Shown: piece by piece, positions 31,853 through 40,102 of the stretch
Layout: the number at the start of each line of letters is the position of its first letter
Position numbering within the stretch: position 1 is the first letter of the stretch
Origin: an uncultured Anaerobutyricum sp.
Lineage (GTDB): Bacteria; Bacillota; Clostridia; Lachnospirales; Lachnospiraceae
Length of the DNA: 64,000 nucleotides
Direction of reading: 5' to 3'
NCBI RefSeq assembly: GCF_934307085.1
Contig: NZ_CAKRCF010000010.1
Coordinates: forward strand, 10,842 to 74,841
Made by a program: the position numbers and the translations under genes
Notes under the pieces: generated by a model
Database searches by the model: none
What the model saw: only the letters and a program-made list of their open reading frames with translations
What the model was told of the DNA's origin: nothing

Positions 31853-32941
31853 ATGTCCGCATATTATGACAAGATAACAAAGAACTGGTATTGTATTTTT
31901 TATTTTACAGACTGGAAAGGAACCAAGAAACAGAAGAAAAAGAGAGGGTTCAGCCGAAAAAAAGATGCTTTAGAGTATGAGAGAGAGTTTCTTGATAAAT
32001 TATCAAGTAGCCCGGATATAGCTTTTTCTGGCATGGTAGAGCTTTATCTGGCTGATAAAAAGATGCATACAAAACTAAAGACGTACAAGACGAAGAAAAG
32101 TAGAATTTTCACCTGGATATTGCCATATTTCAACGATAAGGCTATAAATGCAATTACAGCCGCAGACATACGCCAATGGCAGGGGGAACTAAAAGAAGCC
32201 GTAGGAGCAACCGGGGAAGTGTTAAGTCCTGCATATATGCAAAATTTAGTTACGGAACTTTCTGGAATATTTAATTTTGCAGTACGTTTTTATAATCTTC
32301 CTGCTAATCCCTGCAGGGTTGCCGGGAATCTGGTTGGAAAGAAGGGAAAAAGCCTTGATTTCTGGACAAGAGAAGAATTTGACCGCTTTGTAGATACCTT
32401 TGACAAGACAGACCCTTATTATGCGGCATTCATGACGCTGTATTATACAGGAATGCGAATAGGAGAGTTGCAGGCTCTTACCATTGCGGATGTAGATTTG
32501 AAAGAGGGTGTAATACATATATCCAAGACGTATTCAGTAATTGACGGCAAAGAAGTGATAACCGCTCCCAAAACTGAAAAGTCGAATAGAGATGTATTAA
32601 TACCGCATTTTCTCTGTGAGATATTAAAAGAGCAGGTGCAACGCTACTATAAGGTGCCCCCAAATACTAGGCTCTTTCAAATGTCCCGGCAGCCGTACCG
32701 GGAACAAATGAAAAAACATTGTAGACTGGCAGGAGTGAAGAAGATAAGGCTTCACGACCTGCGACATTCTCACGCTTCTCTGCTCATTGAGTTGGGATTC
32801 TCTGCCCTGTTGGTGTCAGAAAGGTTAGGGCATGAAAGTGTATCCACGACTTTAGACATATATGCTCATTTATTCCCATCGAAGCAAGTGCAAGTAGTAG
32901 AGCGTTTGAATAAGCTGTACGATGGAACTTTACAGTGGTAA
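31853..32941 (+). CDS. int: Tyrosine recombinase (integrase)
   Basis: 362 residues. N-terminal arm-binding domain (about 1-55: YYDKITKNWYCIFYFTDWKGTKKQKKKRGFSRKKDA), SAM-like core-binding domain (about 60-160) and a catalytic domain with Arg in YTGMRIGELQ, Lys region APKTEKSNRDV, HxxR in LHDLRHSHASLL, GHESVSTTLDIYAHL and the Tyr nucleophile in the latter. It mediates insertion into tRNA-Leu and excision. The ribosome site is AATAGGAGTGATAACGAT. attR lies 115 bases after its stop. Confidence 0.96.
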   Translation: MSAYYDKITKNWYCIFYFTDWKGTKKQKKKRGFSRKKDALEYEREFLDKLSSSPDIAFSGMVELYLADKKMHTKLKTYKTKKSRIFTWILPYFNDKAINAITAADIRQWQGELKEAVGATGEVLSPAYMQNLVTELSGIFNFAVRFYNLPANPCRVAGNLVGKKGKSLDFWTREEFDRFVDTFDKTDPYYAAFMTLYYTGMRIGELQALTIADVDLKEGVIHISKTYSVIDGKEVITAPKTEKSNRDVLIPHFLCEILKEQVQRYYKVPPNTRLFQMSRQPYREQMKKHCRLAGVKKIRLHDLRHSHASLLIELGFSALLVSERLGHESVSTTLDIYAHLFPSKQVQVVERLNKLYDGTLQW

Positions 32942-33055
32942 TATTTTGGTAATAAAAAAGTGTGCAAACAGAATAATAGTCGTAAATTATATTAGATAAG
33001 GCGTGAAAAAGTGGCTAAAATAAAGGGTTATAACAGGAAAAAATAGCAATGTGGT

Positions 33056-33081
33056 TTCCTGTTATCCGCATAGTAAAAGCC
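33056..33081 (+). repeat. attR, 26-bp core
   Basis: Exact copy of 24734-24759. Immediately left, ATAACAGGAAA (33030-33040) is an inverted copy of TTTCCTGTTAT (33055-33065), which could be a recombinase core-type arm. The sequence beyond, a hairpin CCTAATAACTAC...GTGGTTGTTAGG then TTTTT, is probably the original terminator of tRNA-Leu. Confidence 0.92.
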
Positions 33082-33326
33082 TAATAACTACTGATATAGT
33101 GGTTGTTAGGTTTTTCTTGTTTTGGGGAGGTAAGAGAGTGTTCTTGATAATTTAGTTGTCGGGTTTTATTGCAGCGGGCAATAATGAACAGAAAAAAACG
33201 ATTATGAAGCAAAATGCCAAAATAAATATTACAAAAAGGTTTCTAAAGTGTTAACTTTTACTATAGAAAAATTTAAAAACAGGTGCTATAATCAGATGCA
33301 AATATTTGATACAAAGAGGTATAAAG

Positions 33327-34475
33327 ATGAGTGAAGCAGTGAAAGAAAGCACAAAGCGCATTTATAAGTGGGATAATCTGAAGTGTTTTTTAATTGTTAT
33401 GGTTGTTATTGGACATTTTGTAAATCAATATGCCCCGATATCGAATACAATGAAAAGTATTTCTCTTTTTATTTATTCCTTCCATATGCCGCTTTTTATT
33501 TTTTTGTCTGGATTACTACAAAAAAAGTGGACGCAGAGATGTCCGTTCCGTTGGGATAAACCGTTATATTATATTATGATAGGGTATACATTGAAAGTTT
33601 GTATTTATGGAATTAAAATTTTGTTCCATCAGAAAGCAGTTTTTCAGTGGTTTGGGGATACGGGGATTCCATGGTATATGTTTGCAATGGCAGCATTTAT
33701 GATTATCACATATCTGATTAAAGAACTGCCGTTATGGTTTGTACTGCCGATAAGTATTTTGGCGGCGTGTCTTGCCGGATATGATGAAAATATTGGAAGC
33801 TTTTTGTATCTTTCAAGAATTCTTGTTTTTTTCCCTTTTTATTATACGGGGTATTGCCTGGATATAAAGAAGCTGCAGGAAGTGTTGAATAAAACATGGA
33901 TAAAGTGTTTGTCAGCAATTTTTCTTACGGACGTGATTTTATATACATTAGCAAAGATTGAAGATAACTATTCGTACATCCGGCTTTTTACAGGGAGAAA
34001 TGCGTATTCGCTTATTAATGTAGAGGGTTGTGGAGCGGTACATAGGTTAATATTCTATGTAATTGCATTTTTGATGGGAATTGCAATCATAAGCCTGACA
34101 CCGAACTGCAAAGTACCGGTGCTAGGGACGGTGGGAAAGAGGACATTACAAATATATTTCTGGCATCGTCTGTTTTTATATGTACTTACTTTTTCTGGTG
34201 TGACAGGCAGTCTTATAAAAAATGTTCCATTGGGATGGGTATGGATTTATCTTGCGATAGCAATGGTTCTTCCGTTCGTGTTGTCAGCGAAGATTTTTTC
34301 GGTACCGCTTACTGCACTTAAAAATGGAGAGAACGTTATGATTGTTGGAGTAGAAAAGTTAAGTATAAATTTTTACAAATGGAAAGAGAGCACCCTTACG
34401 GTACTCCCTGTGTTAGAATTTATTACAATTGTCCTAATGCTCATCTATTATGGTGAGGATGTCGGCATCCTGTAA
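33327..34475 (+). CDS. Acyltransferase-3 family membrane protein
   Basis: 382 residues from ATG 33327 (AAGAGGT just upstream). It begins IYKWDNLKCFLIVMVVIGHFVNQYAP, whose His is the catalytic-type residue of the family, with about ten hydrophobic segments (FIYSFHMPLFIFLSGLL, WYMFAMAAFMII and others). Such proteins O-acetylate cell-surface polymers or polysaccharides. The last 42 bases overlap the convergent barstar gene. Confidence 0.88.
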   Translation: MSEAVKESTKRIYKWDNLKCFLIVMVVIGHFVNQYAPISNTMKSISLFIYSFHMPLFIFLSGLLQKKWTQRCPFRWDKPLYYIMIGYTLKVCIYGIKILFHQKAVFQWFGDTGIPWYMFAMAAFMIITYLIKELPLWFVLPISILAACLAGYDENIGSFLYLSRILVFFPFYYTGYCLDIKKLQEVLNKTWIKCLSAIFLTDVILYTLAKIEDNYSYIRLFTGRNAYSLINVEGCGAVHRLIFYVIAFLMGIAIISLTPNCKVPVLGTVGKRTLQIYFWHRLFLYVLTFSGVTGSLIKNVPLGWVWIYLAIAMVLPFVLSAKIFSVPLTALKNGENVMIVGVEKLSINFYKWKESTLTVLPVLEFITIVLMLIYYGEDVGIL

Positions 34476-34694
34476 TACTTTTAGAAGCTGTTGGCAAAAA
34501 GATATGCCCAGCTGGTTTTGCATCTTGTTATAATGAAGAAACTTCATCTGTAAAATGTCTGGCTGTTCTGTTAGTATATCATACAGGGCATCCAGATTAT
34601 TTCCAAAATATTCAGGAGCATCTAGTTCTTTTTTTATATTCTGATAAAAATCTTTTTTCTTTTTCATGGATAAACCATCGATTGTAATTATCAT
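34434..34694 (-). CDS. Barstar-family ribonuclease inhibitor
   Basis: 86 residues; barstar fold with IDGLSMKKKKDFYQNIKKELDAPEYFGNNLDALYDIL, which holds the Tyr/Asn/Leu/Asp region that contacts the nuclease. It starts inside the barnase stop (ATGA-type overlap), so both are co-translated. It should neutralise any barnase that folds inside the cell. No signal peptide, so cytoplasmic. Confidence 0.92.
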   Translation of the reverse strand: MIITIDGLSMKKKKDFYQNIKKELDAPEYFGNNLDALYDILTEQPDILQMKFLHYNKMQNQLGISFCQQLLKVLQDADILTIIDEH

Positions 34695-35293
34695 TGTATA
34701 TCATCTCCATAGAGTAAAGTGAAGGTTTTATAGTGATTGTCTGTGTAATAAATCTGTCCGTCATTGGAATATATGATTCGTTTGGCACCGCGGCTGTTGG
34801 CATTAAGGGTATCAATGTCGCATTCGTGGTAAGTTCTGCCAGAAACAACAGGGAGAACTTTTTCATAGTTACCAAAATAATCTCCGCCAATGCATTTGCC
34901 GGGAGCGTAAGGTTCCAGGTTGCCGCCGGACCAGCCAAGTTTCTTTGCTTCCTTTTTTGTAATAAAATTGCTTGGAAGCTGTCCATATTCGATGAGGTAA
35001 TTCATGACATCTTCCTTGGAAGTGTAACTGCCATCTTTATCAAGATAACCGTCAGTCTCATCAATCTGTTTTTTCTCAATGGTAGATGTATTTTTACTTC
35101 CTGTTTTACTTTGTTCAGTGGCAGAATCTAAAGCAGAGTTATTGTCCGTGGTTTCCGAAAGAGTAGTGTAAGTTTCTGTTTTAGTAGTACTTTCCTCACT
35201 GAAAGAATAGTCACATCCGGAAATCGGAAGAATAACAAGTAATAAAGTAGAAAGAACGGATAACAATCGCCATAATTTCTTTTTAAAGTTCAT
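34691..35293 (-). CDS. Barnase-family ribonuclease as a lipoprotein
   Basis: 200 residues. Signal with lipobox PISGC (Cys about 27), a Ser/Thr/Glu-rich linker (about 30-80), then a barnase domain (about 85-200): YLIEYGQLPSNFITKKEAKKLGW, LEPYAPGKCIGGD, GRTYHECDID (catalytic Glu), RGAKRIIYSNDG (Arg) and YTDNHYKTF (His). The active-site triad is intact. Unlike secreted barnase of Bacillus it should stay anchored outside the membrane, facing competitors or scavenging RNA. Confidence 0.92.
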   Translation of the reverse strand: MNFKKKLWRLLSVLSTLLLVILPISGCDYSFSEESTTKTETYTTLSETTDNNSALDSATEQSKTGSKNTSTIEKKQIDETDGYLDKDGSYTSKEDVMNYLIEYGQLPSNFITKKEAKKLGWSGGNLEPYAPGKCIGGDYFGNYEKVLPVVSGRTYHECDIDTLNANSRGAKRIIYSNDGQIYYTDNHYKTFTLLYGDDIQ

Positions 35294-35359
35294 AAAATTC
35301 CTCCTATGTTATTTATATGTACGCCTGGAGCTTTCCCTACAAATTGTAACGCACATCTT

Positions 35360-35390
35360 ACAGAAAGCATTTTTCAAACACGCTCTGGCA
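35360..35390. repeat. Dispersed repeat half-element, copy A
   Basis: ACAGAAAGCATTTTTCAAAC then ACGCTCTGG matches the right half of the 50.63-kb element (ACAGAAAGCATTTTTCAAAT...ACATTCTAG). It lies upstream of the barnase gene. Confidence 0.6.
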
Positions 35391-35479
35391 GTTGTACTTG
35401 AATTCCTGTAAAATTAAGTAGAGAAAGATTGCAAGAATACATTATGTTATGATTAAATTTAGTATATCAAAAAGAAAAG

Positions 35480-35538
35480 AGGCAGTAAAGAAGATGTAAA
35501 GAAATTCGTTTACACAAATTTACACTTCTTTGCTGCCT
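35480..35538 (-). terminator. Terminator-like stem after the DUF378 gene
   Basis: AGGCAG...AAAGAAG...TGTAAA (35480-35500) pairs with TTTACA CTTCTTT CTGCCT (35519-35538) with one mismatch and one bulge. On the minus strand it is followed by CTCTTTTCTTTTTG. The 345-base gap 35294-35638 holds only this and the repeats on either side. Confidence 0.6.
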
Positions 35539-35544
35539 GTTTTG

Positions 35545-35590
35545 TTAGAGTGCATAGAGTGCAGGAATGATTTTTAAACACGCTCTAGAA
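35545..35590. repeat. Dispersed repeat, short palindromic copy B
   Basis: TTAGAGTG at the left (35545-35552) is inverted as CACGCTCTAG at the right (35579-35588), with GATTTTTAAA between. It shares its right arm with copy A. Confidence 0.5.
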
Positions 35591-35638
35591 TATAAATGTT
35601 GTTAGAGCATAAAAATAGAGGGAATAGAATATAGATGC

Positions 35639-35839
35639 TTACATATCGCGTCCGATTCGGCCAAATAAGGTAAGTAAATATAAACCGGATAAGCCGACGA
35701 GGTCATAAATGAGTCTGGAAAACCAGCTATTTTCTCCGAAAAAGAAGGAGACAAGATTAAACTGGAATACACCAATCAATCCCCATACAATAGCTCCGAT
35801 GATAGCCAGAGTCAGTGCGGTATAGTCAATCCATTTCAT
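35639..35839 (-). CDS. DUF378 small membrane protein
   Basis: 66 residues, two hydrophobic segments (IDYTALTLAIIGAIVWGLIGVF and LIYDLVGLSGLYLLTLF) with the GxxWGLIGVFQFNLV signature of DUF378. Function unknown; inner-membrane by prediction. A GAAAGGAG site precedes the ATG. Confidence 0.85.
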   Translation of the reverse strand: MKWIDYTALTLAIIGAIVWGLIGVFQFNLVSFFFGENSWFSRLIYDLVGLSGLYLLTLFGRIGRDM

Positions 35840-35975
35840 AATAAATAAACTCCTTTCTGTGTTTGGTTTTATCAGTATAACCGTTTTCTATAAATTTATG
35901 AAAAAGGAAAGAAAAAATTATATTTTTTGAAAAAATGCAGATAATACTTTTAAAATCAATGGAAGGAGTTTTGTT

Positions 35976-36470
35976 ATGAAAAAACAAAAAACTTATGTAG
36001 CAATGTTGTTAGCAGTGTTTGTGATTTTATCACTTGTTGGTTGTGGGATGAAAAATTCAAAAGATAATGCAGAGACAACAACAGGATGGAGTGTGGCGGA
36101 TTCTGATAATACAACAGAAAATAAGAAAACGACGGAATCCACAGGTACAGACAATAATGCACAGAATAATGTAGAAGAAGATACGGATGGCATTATGGAC
36201 AACCTGGGAGCAGGAACCTTTGACACGTATGAAGATGCCAAAAATTATCTTATGGATAAATTGACAGCAGATAATGAAGATATTGCTTATGAATTTAGGG
36301 AGGAAGACGAGAATCTGACTTCTTATGATAGTAATAATCCAGGAGCAGAAGGCTATCAGTTCCATGTATATGAGTCGGAAGGTGGAAAAAAAACAGGGGA
36401 TTATTATGTAGATAAAGATACAGGAAAAGTGTATCGTTATACAAAGGATAATAAAATTACAGAGTTTTAA
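35976..36470 (+). CDS. Lipoprotein, unknown function
   Basis: 164 residues. Lipobox LVGC (Cys about 24), a Thr/Asn/Glu-rich linker (about 30-75), then a small domain ending YYVDKDTGKVYRYTKDNKITEF, which resembles a single PepSY-like repeat. GGAAGGAGTTTTGTT is the ribosome site. Possibly an inhibitor or adhesin; not assigned. Confidence 0.75.
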   Translation: MKKQKTYVAMLLAVFVILSLVGCGMKNSKDNAETTTGWSVADSDNTTENKKTTESTGTDNNAQNNVEEDTDGIMDNLGAGTFDTYEDAKNYLMDKLTADNEDIAYEFREEDENLTSYDSNNPGAEGYQFHVYESEGGKKTGDYYVDKDTGKVYRYTKDNKITEF

Positions 36471-36478
36471 AGAGATGT

Positions 36479-36509
36479 TGGCAGGTTGATTTTTTTCTCC
36501 AACCTGCCA
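36479..36509 (+). terminator. Hairpin after the lipoprotein gene
   Basis: TGGCAGGTTG (36479-36488) pairs perfectly with CAACCTGCCA (36500-36509). Only an AT-rich stretch follows, not a clean U-run. Confidence 0.7.
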
Positions 36510-36623
36510 TAAAATAAATGAAATAGAAAAAATAGAAAAATACTGGAAAAATATTGCAATATAAGGTATAATTATGTCCATAATAAATAAAAAAAGAAAT
36601 ATTATGGAAAGGAAGAAAGAAAA

Positions 36624-37526
36624 ATGACATTTGAAATGTTTCAGTTATACATAAGGGAGCATATTCTTGAAGGATGGAAGGAGGATGCAGATGTTGAGAC
36701 ATCAATTGTAAAGAAAAATAATGGTATTGAATTGTGTGGTCTTTATATAAAGAGAAAGGAAGAACAGATTTCTCCTACTATTTATTTAGACGAATACTAT
36801 GATTATTATTTAAAGGGAGAGGGTTTAGAGGAGATTATCATAAGAATCAGGGAAGAATATGAATGGAAAGTATCCAGAGTGACAAGTTATCATTTTAATT
36901 TGGAGAAGTTTGAATATGTTCGTGACAGGATTGTATACCGACTTGTTAATTATGAGAAGAATCGGGAGATATTAGAGGAATGCCCACATTTGAAGCTATA
37001 TGATCTTGCACTGACGTTTCGATGGGTAGCGCACAGTGATGATATTGGGATTTCTACAGCCTTAGTAACAAATCAGGAGATGAGAGCATGGGAGATTTCT
37101 ATGAATGAACTGTTATTAGCGGCCAGGGAGAATACACCTCGATTATTTCCTGCGCACATGATTGATATGGAGGAAATGATTCAGAAGGCAGGAATTCATG
37201 TGCCTGAAGATGAATCTTCAATTCCTATGTATATTATGACGAATCAACAGGAAGTGAATGGAGCCTCCGTTCTTTTGTATGATAATGTTTTAGAAAGATT
37301 TGCACAAAGAAAAAAGACGGATTTTTATATTTTGCCAAGCAGCATACATGAAGTTATATTAGTGCCATCAGATCGGATTGATGATCCTTCTTTGCTTTTT
37401 ACAATGGTAGAGGATGCCAATAATACGGTGGTTGCATTGGGAGATATTTTATCAGATTCTGTGTATTATTATAGTAGGAGAAAGAATCAGATTATTCCGG
37501 TGAAGGAAGGACGAAAGATTATGTAA
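36624..37526 (+). CDS. DUF5688-family protein
   Basis: 300 residues. The pattern fits a cytosolic family common in Lachnospiraceae (DUF5688): N-terminal KEDADVETSIVKKNNGIELCGLYIKRKEEQISPTIYLDEYY and a central SMNELLLAARENTPRLFPA block, ending with a domain containing FYILPSSIHEVILVPSD. Function unknown. GGAAAGGAAGAAAG precedes the ATG. Confidence 0.85.
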   Translation: MTFEMFQLYIREHILEGWKEDADVETSIVKKNNGIELCGLYIKRKEEQISPTIYLDEYYDYYLKGEGLEEIIIRIREEYEWKVSRVTSYHFNLEKFEYVRDRIVYRLVNYEKNREILEECPHLKLYDLALTFRWVAHSDDIGISTALVTNQEMRAWEISMNELLLAARENTPRLFPAHMIDMEEMIQKAGIHVPEDESSIPMYIMTNQQEVNGASVLLYDNVLERFAQRKKTDFYILPSSIHEVILVPSDRIDDPSLLFTMVEDANNTVVALGDILSDSVYYYSRRKNQIIPVKEGRKIM

Positions 37527-37578
37527 AAAGGATAGAACATTCAAAGTCTTTCAATTTTCTGTTGCTAAGTATATTTTC

Positions 37579-37606
37579 TTGAAAATACAGAGTGCTGTGA
37601 TATACT
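37579..37606 (+). promoter_or_regulatory. Promoter of the YtvI-like gene
   Basis: TTGAAA (37579-37584), 16-base spacer and TATACT (37601-37606), about 37 bases before the start codon. Confidence 0.65.
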
Positions 37607-37642
37607 TGTATTTATGTATTTTACTAAGAGCAGGTGATTAGA

Positions 37643-38779
37643 ATGAGAAAGTGGAAGATATTATTTAATATAGTCATGGAAACAGTTATATTTTTGGGTA
37701 TAGCAATACTGTTGATTATAGGAATTCCTAAATTGATGGGGTTTTTCTGGCCTTTTGTGGCAAGTTGGATACTGGCATTACTGGCAACGCCGTTATGCAA
37801 CCTTTTGGAGAAGCATATTAAGCTTAATAAAAAGTGGGCTTCGGCAGTTATTATTATTCTTGTTCTGGTGGCAATTGCAGGAATCGGTTATCTTGCTGTA
37901 ACGAAACTTGGGCGGGAGCTGATGGGATTATTTTCAGGAGCACCGGAATACTATGTTTATGTACAGAGAACGATTAAGGTCTTTGGAGACAGTCTTACGA
38001 ATATTGTATCTCCGATTTCTGCTGATTTTGGAAAGCAGATACAGGGATTTTTTACGGACTTTTTGAGTCAGATGGGAGGCATTATTAATAAATTTGCTCC
38101 GAAAGGAGTTAAGATGATGGGGTCTGCGGCAGCAGATTTAACCAATGGCTTTATTGGAACGGTTGTTATGATTATTTCTGCATACTTTTTTATTGCAGAT
38201 AGAGAACGGCTTACAGAAGGGTTTTGGAGAATCGTTCCAGAAGATTTGAAATCGACTGTCCGTGATATTAAAGATAAAGTAATTGCGGCGTTGGGTGGAT
38301 TTCTTCTTGCACAATTTAAGATTATGTGTATTGTATTTGTGATTTTGCTGGCAGGATTTTTTCTGATGGGTAATCCATATGCATTACTGCTTGCTCTGGT
38401 AATTTCGTTTGTTGATTTATTGCCTATTCTGGGGACGGGTACGATATTAATCCCGTGGACGTTATTCTGTTTTGTACAGAGAGATTATCGTCAGGCGGTG
38501 TTTCTGGTTGTTCTTTATGTAATTTGTCTTGTGGCACGTCAGTTTCTGCAGCCCAAAATGATTGCAGATAGTATGGGGCTTGATTCTATGGCAACACTGG
38601 TGTTGATTTATACAGGATACAAGTTGGATGGAATGAAGGGAATGATTCTTGCATTGCTGGCAGGGGTAATTATTTTGAGCCTTTATCGACTAGGTTTGTT
38701 CGATCGAAAAATAAAACGAATGAGTAAGTTATTATATGAATACAGACATTGCGAAGAAAATATTACTCGAAAAATGTAA
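37643..38779 (+). CDS. YtvI-like AI-2E family permease
   Basis: 378 residues from ATG 37643 (AGCAGGTGATTAGA ahead; a GTG at 37634 lies within that site). About seven or eight hydrophobic segments, with the family's GNPYALLLALVISFVDLLPILGTG near residue 250. B. subtilis YtvI acts in sporulation; the wider family includes PerM and AI-2 exporters. The substrate is unknown. Possible sporulation link only by homology. Confidence 0.85.
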   Translation: MRKWKILFNIVMETVIFLGIAILLIIGIPKLMGFFWPFVASWILALLATPLCNLLEKHIKLNKKWASAVIIILVLVAIAGIGYLAVTKLGRELMGLFSGAPEYYVYVQRTIKVFGDSLTNIVSPISADFGKQIQGFFTDFLSQMGGIINKFAPKGVKMMGSAAADLTNGFIGTVVMIISAYFFIADRERLTEGFWRIVPEDLKSTVRDIKDKVIAALGGFLLAQFKIMCIVFVILLAGFFLMGNPYALLLALVISFVDLLPILGTGTILIPWTLFCFVQRDYRQAVFLVVLYVICLVARQFLQPKMIADSMGLDSMATLVLIYTGYKLDGMKGMILALLAGVIILSLYRLGLFDRKIKRMSKLLYEYRHCEENITRKM

Positions 38780-38835
38780 AATAAGATAAAAAAACAGAAA
38801 ATTATATCTAATAAATGAAATTGTCAGAAAATATA

Positions 38836-38864
38836 TTGACTTGTATTATATACTATGCTAAAAT
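38836..38864 (+). promoter_or_regulatory. Promoter of the cold-shock gene
   Basis: TTGACT (38836-38841), 17-base spacer and TAAAAT (38859-38864), with a 5' leader of about 50 bases before the ATG, as cold-shock genes often have. Confidence 0.75.
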
Positions 38865-38917
38865 AGAGGTGTCCTGAAAGGAAGAGAGCAGGAATTTTTG
38901 ATTATGGAGGTATTCCG

Positions 38918-39118
38918 ATGTTTAAGGGAACAGTGAAATGGTTTAACAATCAGAAGGGGTATGGCTTTATACAGGATGAGAGTGGCAAAGATATCTTTGT
39001 ACATTATACAGGACTGAATATGCCAGGCTTTAAGTCATTAGAAGAAGGGAATGAAGTAGAGTTTGACATTGTTCAGGGAGAGAAAGGACCTCAGGCTTCG
39101 AACGTAGTGAAGCTGTAA
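38918..39118 (+). CDS. csp: Cold-shock protein
   Basis: 66 residues; single cold-shock domain with RNP1 KGYGFIQ and RNP2 KDIFVHYT. It binds single-stranded RNA or DNA and melts secondary structure. The size is exactly family-like. TATGGAGGTATTCCG is a strong ribosome site. A good terminator follows. Confidence 0.97.
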   Translation: MFKGTVKWFNNQKGYGFIQDESGKDIFVHYTGLNMPGFKSLEEGNEVEFDIVQGEKGPQASNVVKL

Positions 39119-39139
39119 GGATAAGATACATGGAACATT

Positions 39140-39173
39140 GCCGTTGCAGGAATTGATTTGCAGCGGCTTTTTT
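39140..39173 (+). terminator. Terminator after the cold-shock gene
   Basis: GCCGTTGCA (39140-39148) pairs with TGCAGCGGC (39159-39167), one T-G pair, then TTTTTT. Confidence 0.93.
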
Positions 39174-39332
39174 CGTATAATAAATAAGTGCAGGATAACA
39201 AAATAATCATATAAAATAAAAGCTTGAAGAGTTTTTAAATACACTCTGGAATAATACCTTTAAGGGAATATAAGAGTTTTTATTTTATATAAAAAATACG
39301 AAGTAGATAATGTGTTAGATTGAGGAAAAAGG

Positions 39333-39947
39333 ATGAAACTTTATTTGGTTCGGCATGGAGAAACGGCCCTGAATGAGAAAGGGTGTTATTATGGAAAAAC
39401 AGATGCAATTCTTTCTGCAAAAGGAATGGAACAGGCAAAATATTTGCAGCATATTTTTAAGAATATTTCTTTTGACTATGTGGTGGCAAGTCCGTTGGTT
39501 CGTGCTTATAATACGGCACAGTTTATAATAGAAGAAAGAGAACAACAGATCTTTGGAGATAGTCGTTTGATGGAACAGGATTTTGGTATTTTTGAAGGTC
39601 TTACTTATAAGGAGATTAAAGAAAAATATCCGCAGGAATTAGCACGCTGGAATAAAGAATTTTCTACATATCAGATTCCAGAAGGAGAGAGTTTTCTTGA
39701 TGTGAGAAGAAGAGTGGAAGCGTTTCTTAAAGATATCCCGTCGGGAGAGGAGAACAAATCGGAGAAGATGCTGGTTACTGCACATAAAGGAACATTAGGG
39801 CATTTGTTAGCTGCAATGTTGAAGCTTCCGCCAGAAGGTTACTGGAACTTTGTATTTGATCAGGGATGTTACAGCGAGGTGGATTTAGAAGATGGTTACG
39901 CAATTATACGAAAATTAAACGCAAAGGAAATTCCTATGAATATTTAA
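39333..39947 (+). CDS. Histidine phosphatase family protein
   Basis: 204 residues with LVRHGETALNE at the N-terminus (catalytic His) and the second His in AHKGTLGHLL near 152. The family includes phosphoglycerate mutase-like, alpha-ribazole and generic phosphatases. The substrate cannot be fixed; no cobamide genes lie near, so the CobC role is not implied. Confidence 0.88.
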   Translation: MKLYLVRHGETALNEKGCYYGKTDAILSAKGMEQAKYLQHIFKNISFDYVVASPLVRAYNTAQFIIEEREQQIFGDSRLMEQDFGIFEGLTYKEIKEKYPQELARWNKEFSTYQIPEGESFLDVRRRVEAFLKDIPSGEENKSEKMLVTAHKGTLGHLLAAMLKLPPEGYWNFVFDQGCYSEVDLEDGYAIIRKLNAKEIPMNI

Positions 39948-40102
39948 AGAATAGTGAAAGTATTTTTGATATAGAATAGTGTGGAACAAAAATGCGGCGT
40001 ATTGCAATATATAGTGCAATAAATTTTTATAGTATGATTGTTGTTGGTTATTTATTTACATAATACATTTATGTAAGATGGAGAAATGGAAAGAGGCAAA
40101 AG

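Larger units (their letters stand above)
24734..33081. mobile_element. 8.35-kb integrative element in tRNA-Leu (satellite-like or cryptic)
   Basis: Bounded by a 26-bp direct repeat. The tyrosine integrase gene is at the right end. A leftward module (25.0-30.0 kb) holds antirepressor-like, replication-like and regulatory genes. A divergent rightward module (30.1-31.5 kb) holds a double-XRE repressor, a small ORF and a holin-like toxin. There are no capsid, tail, terminase, lysis cassette or conjugation genes. Size and layout (integrase, divergent regulators, replication gene) resemble phage satellites, but no typical primase was recognised, so a decayed prophage is equally possible. Confidence 0.85.
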
